Positions 35,091 through 46,935 of a stretch of 64,000 nt of DNA are shown here, piece by piece (position 1 is the stretch's first letter; every line of letters starts with the position of its first letter). Below the pieces are notes generated by a model, which did no database searches, had not been told where the DNA came from, and saw nothing but the letters and a program-made list of their open reading frames with translations. Origin of the DNA: Blastomyces gilchristii SLH14081 (taxonomy: Eukaryota > Ascomycota > Eurotiomycetes > Onygenales > Ajellomycetaceae); assembly GCF_000003855.2 (NCBI RefSeq), contig NW_003101668.1, positions 310,001 through 374,000 of the forward strand, written 5' to 3'. The translations under genes and the position numbers were made by a program.

Positions 35091-38000
35091 TTACAGATGA
35101 ATCAGAGACCTATCAGATAACAAATCTCACAGAGATTATCAATATATCAGTCTGTTTCATGAAATCTCACAAGAATTCTCTCACTATATGAAATAGTAGT
35201 GCCAGATGTCACATAGTGAGTGATAGATTATGATTTTCAGAACTTATAGTAATCAATGATTCAACAGTTCAAGTGACTAACAAGGTTATTATGAAGGTTC
35301 AGAGTGTTAACACTGTATTCATCTCAGTGAGTGAAAGATTGATAGAATTCAATTATATATACTATATATCAGAACTATTCATAAATCTGATCTCTGCTGA
35401 GCTGATGAAACATCAGAGCTATATTCACTGTAATATGTAAGTTAATACTGAGAACTACTTTGAGTTTCTGTCATCTATTAACAATGATATCTTCTATGTT
35501 AATCTGTCTTACAATAATATTTACATTCTATCTGACAGCTCACTGACATTTCATGAGATAATGAATGACTCAATGTATGAAGTAGTGATATATATAACTA
35601 TTCTGAAATCAAAGACAATCTCAACAGATTATAATCTGAATGCTGAGTCTTTGAGATCTTTCAGCTGTGAGAAGATTGAACAGTTAATCAACTCTAAGAA
35701 TTCAGATACTGATTTCTTTATTATCTTATCTTTATCTTAATTATCTGCAGTTCTTCTGAAACAGCTTCTGATAGATAAGTGATATTATTGACTTGATTAT
35801 ATCAGTGAAAATAGTATATTAAAAATGACTAGAGACTTATAATTTGATATTATTATTATCAGTCTGAAGAAATTATCATTCTGTGTCACATGTATTAAGT
35901 TTAAACAGAAATATGCTTTCTACAAGAATTTCACATCACATCATGCCACCTGCAAGACCTTGAAGGTTTGAGTGAATATATTTGATAATGGTGAGACTCT
36001 TGAAACTGAGAATGATATATTATCTTACACTGGCAAGAAGCTTGCAATGATGATAACAGATAATATCACTCATATGAGATGAATATTTCTATTGAAATGC
36101 AAGGATGAGATGTTGAGATATCTACAGATCTTCAATCAATTCATCAAGAATCTGCTGAGATATGACATTGCAATTATTCACTCAGATTATGAAGAATTGA
36201 ATTCAAAAGCAGTCACAGCATATATGCTTAGTGAAGATATAAAATGAAAGTTAACTCTCTCTTATACTTCACAGTAAGATAAAGTATCTGAACAATTGAT
36301 CAGTTTAATCATTGGGAAGTCCTGATCACTATTAATAGACTCTTCAGCTTCAGAAAAGATGTGAGATAAGACAGTTATTGCAGTTACAGAGCTGCTTAAT
36401 CTTATATCAATCTCAACAATATTGTATGAGAACTCTGAAAATACAAAGCTGATTACACTGTATAAGGCCTGGCTTGAAGCTCTACTCTCTGCACATGGTA
36501 TTCACTGATGGGGTTGCAAAGTATTCTTGAAGATAGTCTCTAAGCTTATCAATAAGATGGCTTTCTATTTCAAAGAGTTGAATTTTGTGAGATATGATAG
36601 TTTTATCAATTATAGATTGATGAACCTCTTCAACAAGTGTTTATATATATCAAAAGATATCATCTTTCAGAAGAACCTTCATCTTGCCAATTCATTGATA
36701 CTGATAACACACAACCCGAAGATTCTACTCAATGCGGCCTGTAAAGCAGCTGTGGCAATTTCTTCAGTGATATCAGATCTACTCACTGCAGTCTGTCAAG
36801 AGACTGCAGTGATTTCTGATCTATTTATTGATAAGAAAATTCAATCTGAGTGTTCATTATTTCTCATACTCACTAATAATTGATGAATTAACTATGAAAT
36901 CTCTGTGAGAATACCTATCTTTTTAGTACAGAATACACTGAACTCTTCAGAACTCACAGTTGAATCTGATGACTCTTCAACATCTATAAGAAATATCACT
37001 ATAGTGAGAGAATTAACAGTGAGAAAATCTTCAGTGAGAAACAGTCTTGAAGATCTACTCACTGATTCTGAGATCACTGCACTTTCAATTCTGAAAAACC
37101 TCACACACATCAAAGCTTTCATAAAATGAAAGTATTATTATAAGATCTGTGTTAAAGAGATTAACTGTTTAAAACAGATAGAGGTCTGATAACTGATTGA
37201 GAGAATATCATAAATAAGTGTTCTTCACAGCTAATGAGTATTTGATAAAAAGTTTAATAATATAAGTGATGTTATCTGTTATAAGACCTGCTGAGTTGTC
37301 TGTGAAAATCTTTAATAGAAGAAAGTTAATTACTCAAGAATCTTTGCATCTGTTATCTCTGCATTTATCTCATAAGCTCTTATGACAATCTCAGTATCTC
37401 AGAGATGATATGTTCTGCAGATTAATATAATAACTGCTTTTTTAAATGCTCAACTGTCTGCTGATGAACAGATATATATGAATCAATTCACAGAATTTCA
37501 CAAAAACTGTGATAATCTTATGTGTGAGTTGATATAGAAACTCTACAGTCTTAAGCAAGCAGCACTCTTATAATATAAGAAGCTGTGAAAGATGCTATTA
37601 CACTCAGGCTTTCATATCAGTCTCTATGATATCAGACTATTTATTCACAATGAAAGACAGATCTATATAATCATCTATATAAATGATATCTGTCTCTACA
37701 GTCTGAAAATTGAAGATCTGAACTGAGTCAAAGCTGAAATTGCTGCTAATTATAAGATTAAGAATGTAGAAGATTTCAATTACTATCTAGAAATAAAGAT
37801 TAATAGAGATTTAACTTCATTAATATTATTCTAATCTCTCTTTATAAGAAATCTTCTGAAGAAGTTCTTAATGAATGACTGTCATTCTATATTCACTTCT
37901 ATGAAGAAGAATGTTGATTTCATGAATAATAATAAGAAACTGATTATATATATAGCAGAATTTATTCTACAGTTCTATCAATTCAGTATCAGATTTCTGC

Positions 38001-38690
38001 AATATCTGATATTCAATACACATTCTGATATGAGCTTTATCACAGAATTTCTTAAACAATTCAGCTCCCAGTCTACATCAAAGAACTGGGCTGTATACAA
38101 GTGTATACTTCAATATCTACAGAGTTCAATCAATGAGAGTATAACCTATCACAGAGATGCTGAAATTGAATCTGTAGTATCTGCAGATGCTGATTGAGCC
38201 GGTAGGGATTCAGGATCTCATTCAATCACTGGTTATATCATCTACATGGCAGGTGGCCCCGTTGCATGACAGAGCTGCTGGCAAACAGAGGTCTTCAAGT
38301 CATCAACAGAGGCTGAATACATTGCATTCTCTGAGGCTGCATATGAGCTTGTCTGTCTCTGAGAGCTTCTAGAAGATGCTGAATTCATCTCATCTCATCT
38401 CAACAATCTGAATGTCAATGATCACTTCATTCTCATCACAGTCAATGATCTGGCTTATACAATTCATATTAATAATAAGTCCACTATAGAGCTATTCTCT
38501 TCTGAAGCAATTTCACACTGCTCAAAGCATATAGAGGTTCATTTTCACATTCTTCAGAATCTTGTCTGCAAGAATGAGATATCTATCTGATATATTTCAT
38601 CTGCTGAGAACACAGCAGATGAGCTTACTAAATCACTTGAAATGTTGAAATATACACATTGAAAGGAGATTATGAAGGTGAAGGAATAGA
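35091..38690 (+). pseudogene. Element C pol remnant: protease, integrase, RT, RNase H
   Basis: Protease site near 35190-35210 reads N-S-S-A (normally DSGA). The integrase zinc domain ends in C-x2-C near 35880. The catalytic core has M-I-T-D-N-I-T near 36055 and I-I-H-S-D-Y-E-E near 36175, matching the first two DDE positions. Open stretch 36527-36883 is downstream integrase sequence. RT box I-Y-I-N-D-I-C-L near 37675 (normally YVDD). The RNase H region has S-S-T-E-A-E-Y-I-A near 38300, and K-H-I-E-V-H-F-H near 38530, and ends A-D-E-L-T-K near 38625. All are diagnostic of copia pol. Multiple stops. Confidence 0.9.
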
Positions 38691-38924
38691 GGAATAAAAA
38701 ATGATGTATATCATAACTGGTTTTTCATTACTTCACATTTTTCAGTCATTTTTTGTATCTGTACTTGATTTGAAGGTGAATTTTGTATATAGCATCATGT
38801 ATAGTTACTCTGATGAGTGAGGATGTCAGGTCACATGATCTGGCTTACTAATCCTTTCATCATATAACTTCTCACAAAGCTAGCAACCTTTCAATCACAG
38901 AAGCTTGACACCTTTCACAGAAGA

Positions 38925-39467
38925 ATGATAAAGTGAAAGAAAAGAAGTAGAAGAATAATAAGAGAAAGAAAGTTAAGAAGAAGAGTTTATTTAAGAAGTA
39001 CTCTATAACTGAGAATATAGAAGCTAGAGTCTTGAAAAAACAGATAATAAGTGTTAAGTCAGTTAATAGTTGTAATATTAAGATTTTGACTCTTTATATT
39101 GAAAATAAGACTCTGTATAAGAAGAATGCAGCTCTGAAGATTAAATTCAGAACTATTATAAGTCTTCTTCAGATTACTTAAACTGTTCTTGAGAATGATA
39201 TATAAGTCAGCAGAGTGAGACAGAATGAGATGTTTTTTATTTTTTTTCTTACTTAGTTAGATAATGCTTTTACACTGAAAAATGAATCTCTATATGTTTT
39301 TACAGTTCTATCCCTTCTATTATTATTAATAATAAGCTGTAAAATCAATCTTGCAGAGTCTTCTGTTTTGAGCTTAGCTCTGCAACATCTTTGCACACAG
39401 AGGCTCGTGTGCATTAAGATATTTTAATTTCATTGTTAAAATTCTAAAATCACTCATTGAAATTAAC
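38925..39467. other. Unidentified AT-rich remnant at the edge of the repeat block
   Basis: Continuation of the element C target. The + strand reads Lys/Arg-rich through stops (38935-39000) followed by a coiled-coil-like stretch near 39060-39160. This could be the C-terminal part of a DNA-transposon protein, but I cannot name it. Confidence 0.4.
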
Positions 39468-39484
39468 TAGACTGGCCGCCGGGA
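39468..39484. repeat. Orphan hAT-like terminus at the repeat/gene border
   Basis: TAGACTGGCCGCCGGGA repeats the left end of the 506-bp MITEs at 11830 and 18722. After 17 bases the similarity stops, and no matching right end (GGTCAGTCTA) or copy of the preceding 8 bases was found downstream. From here on GC content and CpG are normal. Confidence 0.7.
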
Positions 39485-41233
39485 AACCTCTACAGCGTAA
39501 GTTACCCCCTCTCACACTACGCTGTGTAGCAATGAAATACGCGTTTTATTCATTATTATTTTAAAAAATTCCGAGGCGAGCTGAACGGGCTAATAGCCGG
39601 GCTCATCTTCAACGCCTGATTCCGAGTGGCTTGTTCCCCTAGATTGGACATGCCATTTCGCAAAAATAACATTCCCGCTGCATCTTGATGCCCCAAACAT
39701 GTGGTGAATCCTGCTGTCCCTCCGAGCTGAAGGGTTCCCCGCGTGCTAAATAGTAACTAACTAGTTATTATTATTATTATTGACATCTAAAAGTGTCCAC
39801 TGTTGACCGGGAGCTGTGGATCGCAAAAAAAAGCTTGCAGCCACCTTATTTAATTAGTTCAGCATGGCCAAGTCTGGTTCTAAATGTTTGAGCAAGAATA
39901 AATGTAATAATTATCATAAATAACACATGTTAACAGAGTGGGGGGAAAAAGTAAATACTTAAAAATAAATTGAGTTTACCTTCTTCTGTTGCCAACTGCG
40001 GGAAGTTCCCTACGCGGAGTTTGTTTGTTAACGACTAGATTTCCTCGACTGTGATCCATCAGTTTACTTCTTTTGACTGGCTCCTTTTTTCTTATTCCTA
40101 ACCATCGCCGGTTCAATTTTGGCCCATTGTGTTTTTAAAGCAAAGGAAAAAGCTACAAAAGCAGGCCCCGAGGTTTTATGCGACAAATCCTTTGAACACG
40201 AGGGCATGAGCCGGATTTAACCAGAACTCAAACCCTACGCTGAGATATCTCGGCCCGCCCTCAATTGTCAATTGGGATATATACAGCTACCTCTCGTGCC
40301 CACAGGCTGGCTGCCCTCCAGGGAGTCAATACGATATTTGTACTTTCCTGGCGCACATTTGACCATATAACTAACCCGGTTCCGCTGCCTCATCGACCAC
40401 AATACCACCACCGCAAGACTTAATCTGAGGACGCCTACAGACATCGCGAAAGGCAGCGTTAGCCGACCTCGAAAGTAGAAGAATCGAACTAAGCCACTCG
40501 AGCTGTTCGTCTGCGCGACCTCTTGGGCTGTTACTGTTTATTTTTTTTTATTTTTTTTGTGGCGAGAGAAGAAAGTTGGCCACGCCATCTTTCACGTCGC
40601 CGTTGCCAATTCAAAAATTTCGCAAGAGGACGGTGAAGGAGTAAAGCAAAGAAAGCGGACCAAAAGATTAAAAGAAAAGAGCCCAGAAAGGAGAGAAAGA
40701 TTACAAAAGAAAATCAAAGCGAAAAGCATCGAAAGAGAGTGCTGTCAAAGCTATCTATCTACCTACCCCATCCCATCACCGGGCCGAAACCTGTCTTCAT
40801 ACCAATCATACCTTGTATATATCTCCTCTCTCACCCAGCTTAAGCCGACTCTTTCGCAGAGGTGATTGTTCTGCACTGACCGCCTGGGAATGGAAACTCT
40901 GGATTCAACCCTCATCGCCTTCAATCGCAGGCCTCTCCTTCCCCGACCTCGTCTCCAGCGGCCGCCAGTGTCAGTTGCGCCCGCCAAAACCCAAAACCCA
41001 AGGTCAACCCCTCCTCAGCCCAAGTCCAAGTTGGCCTGTCTCTTCGCGGGCTGTTGGACCACCCGGTTCACCAGCGTTACGCCCGGCATCTGCTGCATGA
41101 TCCCTCTTGCTCGGCGGAGCGGCTGATTACACGACCGGATTTTGCTCCTGTCTGCCTACCGCATTGAGGGTGCTGCTTCCTCCCGTGAACGAGCTCTGCG
41201 CACCTACATAGACGGAGTGTATTTGTTGTTGTT

Positions 41234-41268
<35 letters not shown>

Positions 41269-41723
41269 GATATACCATTTCTCTCTTCCTCTTTTTTCTT
41301 TTCTACCCCCCGAGATATTCATCTTTTCTTGTGCCGCGGTCCTCAGATTTCAGGGGAGTTATATCGACATACTCCAATATTCCTCGTCACATCCCAAGCC
41401 CTTGTGTGTCTTCGGGGTTTTGGCCGGGTCACATCTGGCCCTCCCCAACAAAAAACATTTGCGCCTCCTTACATAAATAGCAATGGTTTACCGGGGTTGA
41501 CGACTTCAATCCGAGAAAGGGGTAAATAGGTTGCGCAGCGCTGGGACAAAGGTCTTATATACTGGAGTTGGCATCTATTAAGTGGGCTGGCAGAACCAAT
41601 TCAAGTAGCTGTTGCGACACAGGACTCCCCCTTCGCAAGCCATTCTGTCTTTTAAGAACTTGCATTGAAAGAATATTAGTTGGTTTATTGGTTCATTTGT
41701 TGCCAGCAATTGGCTATCTCCAA
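39485..41723. other. Intergenic and upstream region of the inositol kinase gene
   Basis: No convincing gene. An imperfect inverted repeat (CTACAGCGTA / TACGCTGTGTAG) sits at 39488-39530. T-rich tracts lie at 40541-40558. A (GTT)n microsatellite lies at 41223-41268. Short open frames between 40557 and 41529 overlap on both strands, mostly start at non-ATG codons, and show no domain. Part of this is probably the 5' leader of the next gene. Confidence 0.6.
41223..41268 (+). repeat. (GTT)n microsatellite
   Basis: About 15 GTT/TTG units with one ATT interruption, in the presumed leader or promoter of the inositol kinase gene. Confidence 0.95.
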
Positions 41724-43019
41724 ATGGTCGGCCTAATCGTCATCCTTGGCTTGTCCGCTCTTTTATTTATCGTGAACTTCACTTGTCGACATCGAGAGCC
41801 ATCCCACACTCGTACCCCCTCGCAACCACACGGTGGACTGGGGAAGCAGAGCACAAAGGCATGCCGCGGCAACTTAACAGGAATGGGCCACCTAAAATCA
41901 GATAACACTACGTCCCAAACCTCTGATACCGCAGCGCATACCTTTCCGGAAATCCCTCCTGGCACTCAACCGTCCTATCTTGCCGAAGGCGGCGCTAATA
42001 TAGTCTACAAGTTTACGGTTCCCAATAACCATGCTCCAGCAGCTACGACAAATGGGTACGGGCAACAGCAGAATAGCAGGAAATTGCTGCGGCTGCGGAA
42101 GCAGATCGGTTCGGGCACGCCTTACCCCGACACCATGAATAACTTTGATAGCTACATCAGACCTATGTTTGATGATCACGAATTGGTCGACCAGGAACTT
42201 GTTAGGCTCCCTAAAGGATTCATAGCATATTGCAACGAACAGCTCCGTGTAGATGAAGCGCGCAATTTACGCCCAAAAGGACGCTTTGGTGTTTACTTAT
42301 CCGTCAAGGAGCCCTTCGGTTTAATGATCACTGACATGACTCCTGCACCAGGGTCAGGCGAATGCTTGTGGGAATTCAAACCGAAGTGGTTGCTTCAGTC
42401 GCCATCAGCGCCGCCCGATGCAAAACGATGCAGGACTTGTGCGTTGCGAGAGATGAAAAACTATAATGCACGAAAAGCTGGCAGCTCCGAAAAGCAGTCA
42501 TTTTGCCCGCTTGATTTAGTTTCGGATAGCTTTGAGGATGTATTGCGCGCAACACGATTTATTCGTGGAGGTCATGGGAGAGAGCGTGTCGCCGCGTTCT
42601 TGCATCGAAATAGCACCCTACTTAAACTTCAGGAGTGTCAGCGCCAGATGAATGCAGTGGGCCTCCCTGGTTTACGGGCACATATCCGGGAACGTGCAAT
42701 TTCCATGACGCTGAGGGACTGCACCATGTTTGTTAGGGTAAGTGGCTGGCATCACCAGAAGAAGAAAATGGTAGTACGCTATGGCTGACCTTCTATTTTT
42801 CAGGTTCCACATGACGAACATGAACCGCTCGAAGCACGTCTGGGAGATCTTGATTTCAAGAGTGGAATCGGCGGGAAGCTGCAGTATTGGCGAGAAACGG
42901 AAAGTCGACTCATTGAAGACGGGTGGTACAGAGGGACCCATCAGGATCAGGGGCCTAGCGAATGTTCGTTACAAGGGCTGCGGGGTGACTTCCATACGTT
43001 TGCGGAGGGGAAGATATAG
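41724..43019 (+). CDS. Inositol-pentakisphosphate 2-kinase (Ipk1-like), one intron
   Basis: Phosphorylates inositol pentakisphosphate at position 2 to make phytate (InsP6), which supports mRNA export in yeast. Exon 1 ends at 42737 and exon 2 starts at 42804 (GTAAGT...TTTTCAG, phase 0); the stop is 43017-43019, giving about 409 residues. Family marks are EGGANIVYKF at residues 88-97 (nucleotide loop), L-V-R-L-P-K-G-F, the block from G-V-Y-L-S-V-K to M-T-P, and C-L-W-E-F-K-P-K-W followed by C-x2-C-A-L-R. The last exon holds the C-terminal G-K-I end. The first in-frame ATG is 41724. This start adds a hydrophobic segment (residues 2-20) not expected in this family, so the ATG at 41883 is a real alternative, or an upstream exon is missing. 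Confidence 0.85.
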
Positions 43020-44154
43020 TAATGACTGGGGAAAGGAGGGGTGTACCTCCATCTTTACGGTAATACCGGCGGGTTCATTGGAATAATGAACGTTCAGAAA
43101 GACTGTCTGCCTGCCCCTTTGGCTAAGAGGGTAGTTGATGTATATTAGATTTTCTTTTCTAATGGCTTTTGTTCTGGTCGGTCGAGTTTGGAGGCCTTTT
43201 CGTTTTCGTTTCTCTCCCCCTTTTCTATTTTTTCTTTTTTCTTTATTAACCTGCTTGTGCTACATAGTAGCTATAATATTTACTATTAATTCTACCTCGA
43301 TGATTATTATATGCAAGATTCGGTGCAAGTGCTCTTTTAGCCAACGGTGAGATTTATTCTCTAAGAAGCGTTTTTGTACACTCTGTGCACGGTAACTTGA
43401 TGAAGCCGGGTCAAACTCGTAACCGCTTTGGTAAGAGTGATAATATCAATTAACTATTAGAATCACTAATATTGCGTAATAATAAGATTGTATTTAATTA
43501 GTAATTATTTTAGCTTCATACATTTTTGATTTTTAATGATTACTTTTACTGTCCGCCAAGTACATGTACATGTCACACGGATGGACTTAGGCTTGTTAAG
43601 CATTGGTAATGCCATCTGGCGTGTGGGATGGATGATAACGCGCTTAGAGATCGTTTTAGCGCCGGGCCGAAATTTTTTCCCTTCAAGCCCGGAATGAATG
43701 TCCAAAGCCGTTTGGGAGTCGGGGTATAAGCAATTCCGGCGGTATATGCGGCGCCCGCCCTTTCCGCTTTCATTTTCTTCTACTGTGTCGCTGAAAATGG
43801 CCAATTTGTCAGTTATGAATAATTGAATGTTTCCTTCTGAGTTTCTGATAAACTCTTGCGATGGAGCGCGCCACCATGCCGCGCCGCGGGGACCTACACA
43901 CAATTTGTTCTTTTAAAAGACAGCTCCTTTCCCTAACTTCCTCATAATATTTTTTCCCCTTAAACCAAGCAGCTTCAAACGAGTTCATTTCCTCCCGATA
44001 TCCCTAGATTGTTCCCGTATATCGTCCTTTCCTATCAAGCACCAATTCATACCCGTCTAGAGTCTCAGCGGCACTTGTCTTTCTGTTCTCTCAAATCCGC
44101 CAATCTTCCACAGCTCCAACACCAGTGCCAGTGCCGAAAACAGGCCCCGGAAAA
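43020..44154. other. Intergenic, no gene seen
   Basis: Includes the 3' flank of the inositol kinase gene and the CT-rich upstream region of the nitroreductase gene (43920-44110). The minus-strand open frames 43505-43903 begin in AT-rich sequence, carry no domain and look spurious. Confidence 0.55.
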
Positions 44155-45009
44155 ATGACTGTAGCCACGCCTAAACCCCTCGTCCCCGCCGCTACCACCG
44201 CTGGCTTGATAGAACTCGCCAAAGCTCGCCGCTCAGTCTATCAGCTGTCCGCCTCGAGCCCAGTACCAGACTCGGAGATCCAGGAACTCGTCAACAGTGC
44301 CATCCTGCACGTGCCAAGTAGTTTCAACACACAGTCCACTCGCCTCGTGCTGCTCCTGCATGAGGAGCATACGAAGCTGTGGGATCTAGCGTCCAAGACA
44401 TTCGAAGAAGGGATGGTCGCGTCGGGAAAAGTGCCGAAGGAAATGTGGGAGAACCATACAAAGCCCAAGTTGGAGGGATTTAGGGCAGCATATGGGACCG
44501 TATGTACTTTCTCTCTTTTGCCTGTTCTCCGCAAAATTCACATAATTAAACTGTTTGCGCGCATGTAGATTCTGTTTTTCGAAGACCCAGCACATATTGC
44601 GCCTCTGGCAGAGAAATTCCCGGCGTATGCAGATCGATTTCACCCCTGGACACAGCATACGAGTGCCATGCATCAATACTACCGTTCGTAAACCCCCCTC
44701 CTTCCCACTCTTATGTCTTATCTGAAAGATCCCTTTCGCATGTTCTGCCATTGCGTCAGGCTTGAAAACCCCATATGTCTAATAGCCCATTGTTATGTAG
44801 TTTGGCTAGCCCTTCGATCAGTCGGCCTCGCCGCAAATTTGCAACATTACAACCCCATAATCGACGAGGAGGTTGCTAAGGCATGGTCCATCCCTACTGA
44901 ATGGGAGCAGGTCGCACAGATGGTCTTCGGCACTGCAACGGGCGAACCAATGGAGAAGACATTTAAGCCGTTGGAGGAGAGAGTAAAGGTGTTTGGGGCG
45001 AAGGAGTAG
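44155..45009 (+). CDS. Nitroreductase-family protein (Frm2/Hbn1-like), two introns
   Basis: FMN-dependent oxidoreductases of this family act on nitro compounds and quinones. Yeast Frm2 and Hbn1 are linked to lipid signalling and oxidative stress. The ATG at 44155 gives M-T-V-A-T-P-K, then the flavin-binding A-x-R-R-S-V-Y near residues 24-30, and V-P-S-S-F-N-T-Q-S-T-R near 53-63. Exon 1 ends at 44499 (GTATGT), and exon 2 starts at 44569 with I-L-F-F-E-D. The last exon contains G-L-A-A-N-L-Q-H-Y-N-P, diagnostic for this subgroup, and ends at 45009. The second intron (about 44689-44801) is uncertain: the obvious donor GTAAAC and acceptor TATGTAG leave the frame off by one, so a weak donor (GTTCGT) or an assembly error is possible. 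Confidence 0.82.
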
Positions 45010-46031
45010 ATTTTTGATTTGGATTGGGAATGCGGGATTGATCGCGCATATACGAGAGACTGTGGAATGAAATATAGCTTTGGCGATGTCCAATGTCATG
45101 GAGTTAGATTTCTTCAGCTGCGGATTTGTTAGATTTTCTATTATTCTTTTGGGTTTCGTCTCTGAAGCGCTCTCTTCCTTGGATTTAAAACTTTCAGTGT
45201 GGGGCGTTCGCCTTTATTGTACTTGTTTTAGAAACATGGCCATGTCCATCACAAGAACCGCCAATAGAAGGCCGGATAGATATATGTACGCCTGATTCGG
45301 TGCAAGAGCTCTAGCAGAACTCTATACCTTGATTAAGCAAAGATTTTCTCCCAAATAATATTAAACCGCATCTCGTAGAACACAGGAGAGGCTCAATATT
45401 AAATGGAGGGTGTAATGGCCGTCGGAAACAGACGAGGGTTTCTGCAGTAGAAGTGAGTACATGCGGCCGCTACATGGCCAATTGATTCCAGAAATCCCTT
45501 CGTGCGTCTGGAACTGTTCAGATGATGATAGAGCTTCGATGGAGCCGGAGAACTCAACCACTGTAGATTGGATCCTCCAAAGATGGGGATGAAGGGGAAA
45601 TATTGTGGGTTTTTTGTGGGTTTTTTGTGTGTTTGTGTGTTTGGGCGTGATTGTTGAATAGTTGTTAAGCGGATAGAAATGTGCGTGAAATCGACATTTA
45701 TGTCAAATTGGCACCAACGAACATTTTTGGAAGGGATCGGTTCGGCATTCCTTAAGGGCCAGCGTAGAAGGCGGGTCAGTAATAAATATGAAATTTCGAC
45801 GTTCGGTTTTTAATCTTCCATACGGATAGATGCCAGAGCGATACTGTTTCGTCGCGCTTCGACCTTGAGACAGGAATAGGGAACCTGCTATTAGGGGAAC
45901 TGTTAAGTAATAGAATCTCTAGTTAGACGGAGCATACCCAGAGCTGGTCAGATGCGAGATTTCTCGCCCATTATTCCAATGCCTCGATATCCTTCGAATT
46001 TGCATGAAAACAAAAGGGCAAGAGAAAACGT
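45010..46031. other. Intergenic between convergent genes, no gene seen
   Basis: Holds the 3' flanks of the nitroreductase (+) and Yaf9 (-) genes. Short T/G-rich repeats (GTGGGTTTTTT twice near 45605-45625) are visible. No open frame with a domain. Confidence 0.55.
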
Positions 46032-46935
46032 CTATTTCTTTTTCACAACGGCTGTAACACCCTCGCTCTTCCTCAACTCATCCAACTTAGCTTCTCGTTC
46101 CGTAAGCTTCGCCTTCTGTTCTTTAAGCATCTGATCTACAGTCTTAAGGGCCTCAGCCAGTCTATCCAGCTCCTTCGCTTCTGTCTTTTGACTATAAGGG
46201 TTCCTCGGGCTATCTGAGTACGGGATCTCCGCCGTCCTCCCTGGCTGTGGTTGGGGTTGCTTAGCTCCCTTCCCTGTCTTCCCCTTAGGAAGTTGGTGCT
46301 GCACCACTCCCGACCCGCCCGTAAGAAGATCATAAAACTGCTCAACAGGCTCGTTGAACACAACCTCTTCATAATTCTGAGCCACAATAACGTCTCGCCT
46401 CTCCTTTTTCCCCTCGATGTCATCCCCATACGGGTGCAATTTTAGGCTGTGCCATAGCGTCTGCGGCTTCTCTGTCGATTCCGCAACAAAATATAACTTG
46501 ATCTGAATTTCAAATTCGCCCCACCCCGTCTCTGTGACCTCGAACGGCGGCGATTCTATGGTGCGCACGCACTGTGCATAGGTCTCATGCAGTTTGAACT
46601 GCACTTTCTTTAGCCAGTATGATATGTCTTCATCGTTGACTCCTTTGACGAATACGCGCCACTGGTGGGTGTGGTCTTCAGGGGCGTTGGGAGGACGTTT
46701 TGCAGGGTCAAAGGGCTGCGCTTCGCTTCCGAAAACTGCGAACTTGACCGTTAGACGAGGAAGAACGAGAGTCGGTGAATGAAGGAGCGTGTCTGTACAA
46801 ATTATTACATACCGAACGGTCTAAAGATTGAGATTCCCTGCGAAATAAGTTAGCATCACGAGCGGTAGTTAGGCAGCTGCGGACTTTACGGCGTAGACTC
46901 ACGCGAACGCGCTTTGTGCCCGTTGGGGGAGCCAT
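46032..46935 (-). CDS. yaf9: YEATS-domain chromatin protein Yaf9, three exons with a 25-nt microexon
   Basis: Subunit of the NuA4 acetyltransferase and SWR1 remodelling complexes, binding acetylated or crotonylated histone H3 through its YEATS domain. Minus-strand exons: 46903-46935 (33 nt), 46813-46837 (25 nt) and 46032-46735 (704 nt). Together they give 253 residues with no frame break. The N-terminus [11 protein letters not shown], then [14 protein letters not shown], then [11 protein letters not shown] and [13 protein letters not shown] match the YEATS core. [10 protein letters not shown] closes it. The C-terminal coiled coil (about residues 195-245, L-x6-L heptads such as [13 protein letters not shown]) is the usual Yaf9 complex-docking segment. 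The gene shares its upstream region with the Coq11-like gene. Confidence 0.93.

Larger units (their letters stand above)
33209..38919 (+). mobile_element. Ty1/copia LTR retrotransposon C, full length but mutated
   Basis: A 5,711-bp element with 96-bp LTRs (33209-33304 and 38824-38919, TGTCAGG...TTTCACA), flanked by GAAGA (33204-33208, 38920-38924). Internal order on the + strand is gag, protease, integrase, RT, RNase H, the copia order with integrase before RT. GGTTATGAGA directly after the 5' LTR fits a half-tRNA primer site. A purine tract GAGTGAGGA precedes the 3' LTR. The LTRs differ at three positions, all transitions, so it is younger or less mutated than A and B. Stops break every frame. 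Confidence 0.95.

Noticed and set aside
39468..40500. Third complete hAT-like MITE
   Set aside because: Only the first 17 bases match; no right terminus or target duplication was found.
40557..41529. Several overlapping open frames on both strands as genes
   Set aside because: Short, mostly non-ATG starts, no domains, and in GC-rich leader-like DNA where chance frames are common.
41568..41570. Start of the inositol kinase at 41568
   Set aside because: The codon is TTG; the first in-frame ATG is 41724.
43505..43903. 132-codon minus-strand frame as a gene
   Set aside because: No domain or intron signals; composition changes along it and it covers the promoter side of the next gene.
44125..44127. 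Start of the nitroreductase at 44125 and of syf2 at 49407
   Set aside because: Both are GTG codons; ATG codons at 44155 and 49392 follow within a few residues in frame.
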